Shown here in pieces: positions 6,149-10,260 of a stretch of 10,260 nt of DNA (positions are counted from its first letter, which is position 1; each line of letters begins with the position of its first letter). The position numbers and the translations under genes are program-made. The stretch lies in the NCBI GenBank assembly GCA_030044035.1, contig JASHWN010000236.1, forward strand, positions 1 to 10,260. The letters are read 5' to 3'. The notes beneath the pieces are model-generated. The model ran no database searches and was not told where the DNA came from. It saw nothing but the letters and a program-made list of their open reading frames with translations. Source of the DNA: Xanthobacteraceae bacterium (lineage in GTDB: Bacteria > Pseudomonadota > Alphaproteobacteria > Rhizobiales > Xanthobacteraceae).

Positions 6149-7840
6149 CTATTGCAATTGTAACGCAGCTTTTGCCGCAGAGCTTTGCTGCGACTGTCGT
6201 GGCGGTGGACAGAACGGCGGCCGGCCCAGCCGGGGGTAGTAGAGCAGGTAAGCCTCTTCGCACAGCACTTGCGGACTGTCGGTGCGCAAAACGTGCTTGA
6301 TCGGTTCGGCCTGGCTGACGACGATGGTGCTCGCCACCAGCGCAACGCCGACCGGATAGGTCCAGCGATGTTGCTGCAGGTCCTTCAAACCCGCGATCAG
6401 CAGCGCGGCGGCGATGATCGCCAACGGGTCGGTGTACAGGAAATAGCCGAGCTGCAGGCGCCGGCCCATGTCGAGTAAGTCGACGGCCCAGTCGGTGAAC
6501 ATAAGAGCGGCGACGCAGCCGACCAGGCGCCATTGTCGCCGCCGCGCGGCGATGACGGTCGCGGCGATTACGAACCATTCGAGAAAGACCGTCGGCCGCG
6601 GCGATGAATGCAGAAAGAAAGTCCGGCGCGCGATCACGCCGGCGATGGCGTCCATCAGAAACTGCAAGCGCGCCGGGCTCAACAGCGAGCTGCCGGTGGA
6701 GAGCCGCGGATCGGATGCCGCCGCCCAGGCGAACATCGTTTCTAAGGGATGGAACACGACGATCACGTTCTCCGGATGAAAGCGCGCGTAAAGCGCCAAA
6801 AGGCCGATCATGCAGCCGGCGACCGCAGCCAGTGCCGCAGCCGCAGCCTCAAGTGCGGCAACGCGCCAAACGACGCAGTAGGCTGCCATGCCGAGCGCAA
6901 GCCATCCGGCCAGCAGGGACCAATACGTTGCGGCGCCGATGCCGAGCGTCACGCCGGAATGGTTTGTATCGGCGAAGCCGAGCCTGAGAATATCACTGGC
7001 CAGGTACGCACCGAACGCCGCGACGAGAGCGGCTGCGGCCACTTCCGCCCAGGCTTTGCGCGAGCGCCAAAAATCGACTTGCGCATCGGCTTTGGCCGGC
7101 GCATCGGGACCGAACGGCAGCATGAGGATCGGCAGGGCGCAGATCAGAAAAAACTCTTGCACCTTGCTCTGCATCCCGAGCGTGATGAGCAGGCTGGCGA
7201 TGCCGACGATTGCCGGGCGCCACGGCCGCTCGCCGCGCTTGGCCGCGATCAACAGCATGAGCAGCGCAATCATGAACAGCCCGGCGGACAAAAGCTCGGT
7301 GCGTATGATGCGCATCTCCATGGCCAAGCCGCCGGAAAACGCCAGGAGAAAGCCGCCGAAGCCGGCAATGCGCCAGTCGCGCACCAGCGCGCGCAGCAGA
7401 TACATGAAGGCCGCGACGAGGGCCATTGCGGTGAGGAGCGACAGAACGCGGCCGGCCTGCGTCGCCGGCGTCCACGCCGCGCCGAACGCACTCAAATCGC
7501 CGATCGGCGGCACACCGCTGAACGAATCGACGGAAATAAGCCCGATGGCGTGCAGTGCGCGCAGCCAATAGCTGAGCAAGAGAATCGGCAGATAGCCGGG
7601 ATGGTCGAAAAATTCCTGCGGCAGATGCGCATTGAGAAGCAAAGAATTATAGACCAGAATGAAATCCATATCGACGATGCGCCAATACGGAAACCAGAAG
7701 CCGGCGATCAGAAACGAAACCAGCATGCCGGCGAACGTGACGAGGAATTGGCCCGGCCAATTGAACCTGACCAGGCGATCGAACGGCTGCGTGGTGTCGC
7801 GGATGCGGATCGCCTGCATCAGGCGCGCGGCGCCGGCCAT
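6149..7840 (-). CDS. Polytopic membrane protein, probable GT-C fold glycosyltransferase (ArnT/PMT-like)
   Basis: The 563-residue product has roughly 13 hydrophobic segments (first at about 31-51, last just before the C-terminal tail). The loop after the first segment holds DMD at 57-59, and FFDHPGYLPILLLSYW at 77-92 resembles the F-x-x-x-P-P-x-x-Y-W region of ArnT-type enzymes. EMRIIRTELLSAGLF around 175-189 resembles their Arg-Thr-Asp/Glu-containing third-segment motif. GT-C enzymes move sugars from polyprenyl-phosphate donors to lipids, proteins or glycans on the outer face of the membrane. The tail after the last segment carries Cys527 and Cys544 and a Pro/Gln/Ser-rich end. The ATG at 7840 has only a distant GAGGA; ATG at 7819 is an alternative. 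It converges with the acyltransferase pair and diverges from the methyltransferase gene. Being a membrane protein is certain; GT-C membership is likely; the substrate is unknown. Confidence 0.8.
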   Translation of the reverse strand: MAGAARLMQAIRIRDTTQPFDRLVRFNWPGQFLVTFAGMLVSFLIAGFWFPYWRIVDMDFILVYNSLLLNAHLPQEFFDHPGYLPILLLSYWLRALHAIGLISVDSFSGVPPIGDLSAFGAAWTPATQAGRVLSLLTAMALVAAFMYLLRALVRDWRIAGFGGFLLAFSGGLAMEMRIIRTELLSAGLFMIALLMLLIAAKRGERPWRPAIVGIASLLITLGMQSKVQEFFLICALPILMLPFGPDAPAKADAQVDFWRSRKAWAEVAAAALVAAFGAYLASDILRLGFADTNHSGVTLGIGAATYWSLLAGWLALGMAAYCVVWRVAALEAAAAALAAVAGCMIGLLALYARFHPENVIVVFHPLETMFAWAAASDPRLSTGSSLLSPARLQFLMDAIAGVIARRTFFLHSSPRPTVFLEWFVIAATVIAARRRQWRLVGCVAALMFTDWAVDLLDMGRRLQLGYFLYTDPLAIIAAALLIAGLKDLQQHRWTYPVGVALVASTIVVSQAEPIKHVLRTDSPQVLCEEAYLLYYPRLGRPPFCPPPRQSQQSSAAKAALQLQ

Positions 7841-7935
7841 GGCTTGACGAATTCCTCGCGGGACGGAACAACGAAGACACCGTCCCCACCTTAGCGAACG
7901 ACTGCAGGCTTAGGCAACGATTGCGGCAGATTGCG

Positions 7936-8709
7936 ATGGTCGCGCCACATCCGCTTGACGGAACCAGCGACGACGCCGTGCTCGGCGGCCGTCTCGTGCT
8001 GCGCCAGCCGTTGCGCGGCCATCGCGTCGGTCACGACGCCATCCTGCTGGCGGCGGCGACCGCCGCAGGTCCGGGCGACCACGCCGTCGATCTTGGCGCC
8101 GGCGTCGGCGCGGCCGGGCTGGCGCTCGCCACGCGCGTCGACGGTGTGCGGGTCACGCTCGTCGACATCGATCCGGTGCTGGTGGCCCTCGCCGAAGAAA
8201 ATGCGGCGCGCAACGGGATGAACAAACAAGTACGCGCGCTGTGCTTCGATGTCGGCGCGCCTGCCGAAGCGTTCGCTGCAGCAGGACTTGCCGCCGGATC
8301 GGCCGATTGCGTGCTGATGAACCCGCCGTTCAACGATTTGGGAAATCCGTCGCCCGAGCCGCTGCGCCGCGCCGCCCATACGGCGCCGAAGGGCACGCTC
8401 GACACATGGCTGCAAGCCGCGGCGCGACTGTTGCGCCCTGCCGGCGTGCTGACGCTGATCTGGCGCGCCGACGCTGTTACGGAGGTGTTGGCCGGGCTCG
8501 CCGCCGATTTCGGCGCCGTGACGCTGTTGCCGATTTATCCGAAGCCGGATGCGCCGGCGATCCGCGTCCTGGCGCGCGCTATGAAAGCAAGCCGCGCACC
8601 GCTGGCGCTGCTTCCCGGTCTTGTACTCGCCGATGCCGCGGGCAAGCCGACTATGCAAGCCGAAGCGGTGTTGCGCAGCGGCGCAAGCTTGCCGCTGGCC
8701 GACCGCTAA
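7936..8709 (+). CDS. TrmN6/YfiC-like SAM-dependent adenine-N6 methyltransferase
   Basis: A 257-residue class I methyltransferase of the COG4123 type. It begins with the family pattern DDAVLGGRLVLRQP...GHRVGHDAILLAAA at about 12-41, followed by the SAM-binding loop VDLGAGVGAAGLAL (51-64), acidic motif VDIDP (76-80) and the catalytic NPPF (129-132) typical of N6-adenine methyltransferases. E. coli YfiC (TrmN6) methylates A37 of tRNA1(Val); homologues at this locus are usually annotated the same way, but the RNA target here is not shown. The ATG at 7936 was chosen; an in-frame TTG at 7921 would add five residues and neither has a clear Shine-Dalgarno. The 95-base gap on its left is a divergent region with the GT-C-like gene. 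Its stop overlaps, tail to tail, a short minus-strand frame. Confidence 0.88.
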   Translation: MVAPHPLDGTSDDAVLGGRLVLRQPLRGHRVGHDAILLAAATAAGPGDHAVDLGAGVGAAGLALATRVDGVRVTLVDIDPVLVALAEENAARNGMNKQVRALCFDVGAPAEAFAAAGLAAGSADCVLMNPPFNDLGNPSPEPLRRAAHTAPKGTLDTWLQAAARLLRPAGVLTLIWRADAVTEVLAGLAADFGAVTLLPIYPKPDAPAIRVLARAMKASRAPLALLPGLVLADAAGKPTMQAEAVLRSGASLPLADR

Positions 8710-8852
8710 ATCCAGCGGCTGCTTATTCGTTGGGCATAGGCTGGCAGCGAATCGGGCGGCGCCGAATCGCGCGCCTGCGCTCGGGAGCGCACCGGAACAT
8801 AGGAATAGCCAACGAACACGGCCATCAGCATCAGCAGCATATAAATCTTCAT
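8706..8852 (-). CDS. Candidate small membrane protein, 48 residues, unrecognised
   Basis: A minus-strand frame from ATG (8852-8850) to TAG (8708-8706) fills the gap between the methyltransferase and peptidase genes. It starts MKIYMLLMLMAVFVGYSYVP, a hydrophobic segment with a lone Lys near the N-terminus, followed by a polar Arg/Ser/Pro-rich tail ending ISSRWI. This is how small single-pass membrane or secreted proteins look. Most codons end in G or C, like the neighbours. A possible -10 (CATAAT on the minus strand, 8890-8885) lies about 33 bases upstream of the ATG, but I see no good -35 and no strong Shine-Dalgarno. The last four bases overlap the end of the convergent methyltransferase gene. 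I recognise no family. It could be a chance frame. Confidence 0.42.
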   Translation of the reverse strand: MKIYMLLMLMAVFVGYSYVPVRSRAQARDSAPPDSLPAYAQRISSRWI

Positions 8853-8928
8853 AGTCGGGCCATGTAGCTCATCGTTCCGGCATCATTATGTTAAGCAAGA
8901 AGCATTCCACGCGTTAACGTGCGGTTAC

Positions 8929-8957
8929 TTGAGCCGTTGCGCGCCGCGCCCTATGTA
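8929..8957 (+). promoter_or_regulatory. Weak candidate promoter directly before the S49 peptidase
   Basis: TTGAGC (8929-8934) and TATGTA (8952-8957) are spaced 17 bases apart. The -10 match is poor (three of six). If used, transcription would begin at or next to the ATG at 8964, giving a leaderless or nearly leaderless message, consistent with the absence of a Shine-Dalgarno before that ATG. Confidence 0.2.
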
Positions 8958-8963
8958 AATTGC

Positions 8964-9881
8964 ATGACAGATTTGTGGTCGACTGAAGGCTTCAAGGATT
9001 TTTCAAGGCGAGCTGTGGCGCCATTGCGGCCGCTGTTGCCGCGGCGCTGGCGCGGCGACACGCCGTTCGTGCCGGTGGTGCGGTTGACCGGCGTGATCGG
9101 TTTTTCGACGCCGCTCCGCCCGGGTCTGTCGCTTGCCGGCACCGCGCGCATGCTCGATCGCGCCTTCGCGCCGCGTCGCGCCGCCGCGGTCGCGCTGGTC
9201 ATCAATTCGCCGGGCGGTTCGGCGGCACAATCGCATCTGATCTTTCAGCGCATTCGCGAATTGGCGACGGAAAAGAATCGCCGCGTCATTGCTTTCGTCG
9301 AGGATGCCGCGGCGTCCGGCGGCTACATGATCGCCTGCGCGGCCGACGAGATCGTCGCCGATGCGAACTCGATCGTCGGCTCGATCGGCGTGGTCGGCGG
9401 CTCGTTCGGCTTCGACAAGGCGATCGCCAAGCTCGGCATCGAGCGGCGGCTTTACACGTCCGGCGACCATAAGGCGATGCTCGACCCGTTCCTGCCGGAG
9501 GACTCAGGCGACGTCGAGCGGCTGAAAAAGCTGCAGCGGCAGATCCACGACGATTTCATCGCGCTGGTCAGATCGCGCCGCGCCGGCAAGCTCGACGAAG
9601 CCGACGGCGAGCTGTTCTCCGGCGCCTATTGGACCGGCCGCCGCGCGCTCGAACTCGGCCTCGTCGACGCGATCGGCGATCTGCGCAGCAGCTTACGCGA
9701 ACGATTCGGCGATAAGGTCGCAACACCGCTGGTGAGCGCCGAGCGCGGCTGGCTCGGGCGGCGGATTCCCGGCGTCGGCAGCGCGATCGGCGACGGCAAC
9801 GAATTGCTGCAAGGCGGCCTCGCTGCGGATATCATATCGGCGCTCGAGGCCCGCGCGATCTGGGCGCGCTACGGGCTCTAA
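8964..9881 (+). CDS. S49 family (SppA-type) serine peptidase
   Basis: The 305-residue product is a short-form SppA/SohB-like peptidase of the ClpP/crotonase fold. Motifs: VVRLTGVIG (38-46), the oxyanion region INSPGGS (80-86), nucleophile Ser118 in DAAASGGYMIACAADEI, SIVGSIGVVGG (136-146), and the general base Lys170 in GDHKAMLDPF. The 52-residue Ser-to-Lys spacing equals that of the Bacillus subtilis SppA dyad (Ser147/Lys199), so the enzyme should be active. Family members cut leftover signal peptides or other membrane-embedded peptides. No N-terminal membrane segment is visible: the first 35 residues are Arg/Pro-rich, so membrane attachment would be peripheral or through a partner. The ATG at 8964 was chosen; an in-frame GTG at 8919 would add 15 residues without a ribosome site. 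It is coupled to the next small membrane-protein gene. Confidence 0.92.
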   Translation: MTDLWSTEGFKDFSRRAVAPLRPLLPRRWRGDTPFVPVVRLTGVIGFSTPLRPGLSLAGTARMLDRAFAPRRAAAVALVINSPGGSAAQSHLIFQRIRELATEKNRRVIAFVEDAAASGGYMIACAADEIVADANSIVGSIGVVGGSFGFDKAIAKLGIERRLYTSGDHKAMLDPFLPEDSGDVERLKKLQRQIHDDFIALVRSRRAGKLDEADGELFSGAYWTGRRALELGLVDAIGDLRSSLRERFGDKVATPLVSAERGWLGRRIPGVGSAIGDGNELLQGGLAADIISALEARAIWARYGL

Positions 9882-9886
9882 GGAGG
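9879..9886 (+). promoter_or_regulatory. Near-perfect Shine-Dalgarno overlapping the peptidase stop codon
   Basis: TAAGGAGG contains the S49 peptidase stop (TAA, 9879-9881) and lies seven bases before the ATG at 9894. It fixes that start and implies coupled translation of the two genes. Confidence 0.8.
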
Positions 9887-9893
9887 TCGAAAA

Positions 9894-10088
9894 ATGCCGC
9901 CGGCCTTTGTCTTGGCGCTGGGCCTGATGGGAGCAGCGGCGCTGGTGCGCTGGTGCGTCAAGGAAGCGCGTCGCGTCAACGATGAGCTTGACAGCGTGCG
10001 CGATGCGCCGCCGATCCAGCCGGTCGACCGCGACACGCTGCCGACGCTCAAGCGCGACCCGCACACCGGCGAATACCGGCCGGGGTGA
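9894..10088 (+). CDS. Small single-pass membrane protein (64 residues), function unknown
   Basis: The product starts with one hydrophobic helix (residues about 4-19, FVLALGLMGAAALVRW), followed by the basic, charged KEARRVNDELD stretch and a polar tail with PPIQPVDRDTLPTLKRDPHTGEYRP. The charge pattern suggests a short outside N-terminus and a cytoplasmic tail. It has an excellent Shine-Dalgarno and follows the S49 peptidase by 12 bases, so the two are surely one operon. I recall similar short proteins behind this peptidase in related genomes but know no function. Given that the peptidase lacks an evident membrane segment, this protein could be its anchor or regulator; that is only a guess from position. 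Confidence 0.75.
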   Translation: MPPAFVLALGLMGAAALVRWCVKEARRVNDELDSVRDAPPIQPVDRDTLPTLKRDPHTGEYRPG

Positions 10089-10103
10089 ACGCTATACCTC
10101 ACG

Positions 10104-10188
10104 ATCGTCATTGCGAGGAGCAAAGCGACGAAGCAATCCAGAGCGGCGGCACGGCACTGGATCGCTTCGCTTCGCTCGCAATGACGAT
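10104..10188. repeat. Long imperfect palindromic repeat of the GTCATTGCGAG type
   Basis: The left arm begins ATCGTCATTGCGAG (10104-10117) and continues through GCGACGAAGCAATCCAG to 10141; the right arm (10157-10188) is its near reverse complement, starting CTGGATCGCTTCG and ending CTCGCAATGACGAT. A 15-20-base GC-rich loop separates them. The right arm is a few bases shorter, so the foldback has small bulges. This matches a dispersed intergenic repeat I know from many bacterial genomes, including Bradyrhizobium relatives. It lies between two converging genes and may end transcription in both directions, though neither side has a T-run, so it is not a classic intrinsic terminator. Confidence 0.85.
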
Positions 10189-10204
10189 GTAAAATCGTTG
10201 CTTG

Positions 10205-10260
10205 CTACGGCGTCTCCTGGATGCCGTGCTCGCGCACGACGCGGCCCCATTTCTCGTATT
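10205..10260 (-). CDS. C-terminal end of a probable Bug/TctC-family solute-binding protein (partial)
   Basis: The minus strand carries an open frame from the right edge to a TAG at 10207-10205, giving 17 complete codons. They read YEKWGRVVREHGIQETP, which closely fits the last helix and tail of Bug/TctC periplasmic binding proteins of tripartite tricarboxylate transporters (pattern: aromatic/acidic-K-W-x-x-V-I/V-x-x-x-G-I-x-x-E). Those proteins bind carboxylates in the periplasm. Only the tail is visible, so the ligand and completeness of the gene cannot be judged. It converges with the small membrane-protein gene across the palindromic repeat. Confidence 0.55.
   Translation of the reverse strand, partial: YEKWGRVVREHGIQETP

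Noticed and set aside
6749..7894. A 381-codon plus-strand open frame antisense to the GT-C-like gene
   Set aside because: Its product is a low-complexity mix of Arg, Gln, Glu, Asp, Ala and Gly without domain pattern. It mirrors hydrophobic codons of the minus-strand gene in GC-rich DNA, and no Shine-Dalgarno or conserved motif supports it.

Overview
The window is GC-rich chromosomal DNA (strong G/C preference at third codon positions) that looks like an alphaproteobacterium of the order Hyphomicrobiales (Bradyrhizobium / Rhodopseudomonas / Pseudolabrys-like). This assignment rests on the protein flavour of ispE, the long-chain polyprenyl diphosphate synthase, the DUF2007 protein, the TrmN6-type methyltransferase and the S49 peptidase, on their gene neighbourhood as I remember it from that group, and on a GTCATTGCGAG-type palindromic repeat near the right end. 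No genome comparison was run.

Left part (1-3373): the last codons of an unidentified gene are coupled by a one-base TGATG overlap to ispE, the GHMP kinase of the MEP isoprenoid pathway. ispE converges with a minus-strand long-chain trans-polyprenyl diphosphate synthase gene (quinone side chain). Divergent from that is a short plus-strand operon: a GT2 glycosyltransferase resembling dolichol/polyprenyl-phosphate sugar synthases with two C-terminal membrane segments, then a 76-residue DUF2007 protein.

Middle part (3374-7935): an envelope-modification module. On the plus strand, an MBOAT O-acyltransferase gene is followed by a membrane-anchored SGNH-like protein, the layout of AlgI/AlgJ-, PatA/PatB- and DltB/DltD-type systems that move acyl groups to extracytoplasmic glycans. 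Facing it with a 25-base gap is a minus-strand gene for a roughly 13-segment membrane protein with the first-loop acidic motif and RTE motif of GT-C (ArnT/PMT-like) glycosyltransferases. The GT2 enzyme could make a polyprenyl-phosphate sugar, the GT-C protein could transfer it outside the membrane, and the MBOAT/SGNH pair could acylate the product. This pathway is an inference. The module appears to separate genes I would expect to be adjacent (DUF2007 and the methyltransferase), so it is probably an accessory insertion.

Right part (7936-10260): a TrmN6-like adenine-N6 methyltransferase; a 48-codon minus-strand open frame in the following gap that looks like a small membrane protein; an S49 (SppA-type) peptidase with a well-placed Ser118/Lys170 dyad; a 64-residue single-pass membrane protein whose Shine-Dalgarno overlaps the peptidase stop codon; a long imperfect palindromic repeat; and on the minus strand the last 17 codons of what looks like a Bug/TctC-type solute-binding protein.

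Most of the window is housekeeping. The items most worth a second look are the inserted acyltransferase/GT-C module, its possible link to the GT2 enzyme, the small minus-strand frame at 8706-8852, and the palindromic repeat at 10104-10188. I see no CRISPR array, tRNA, rRNA, transposase or phage gene.
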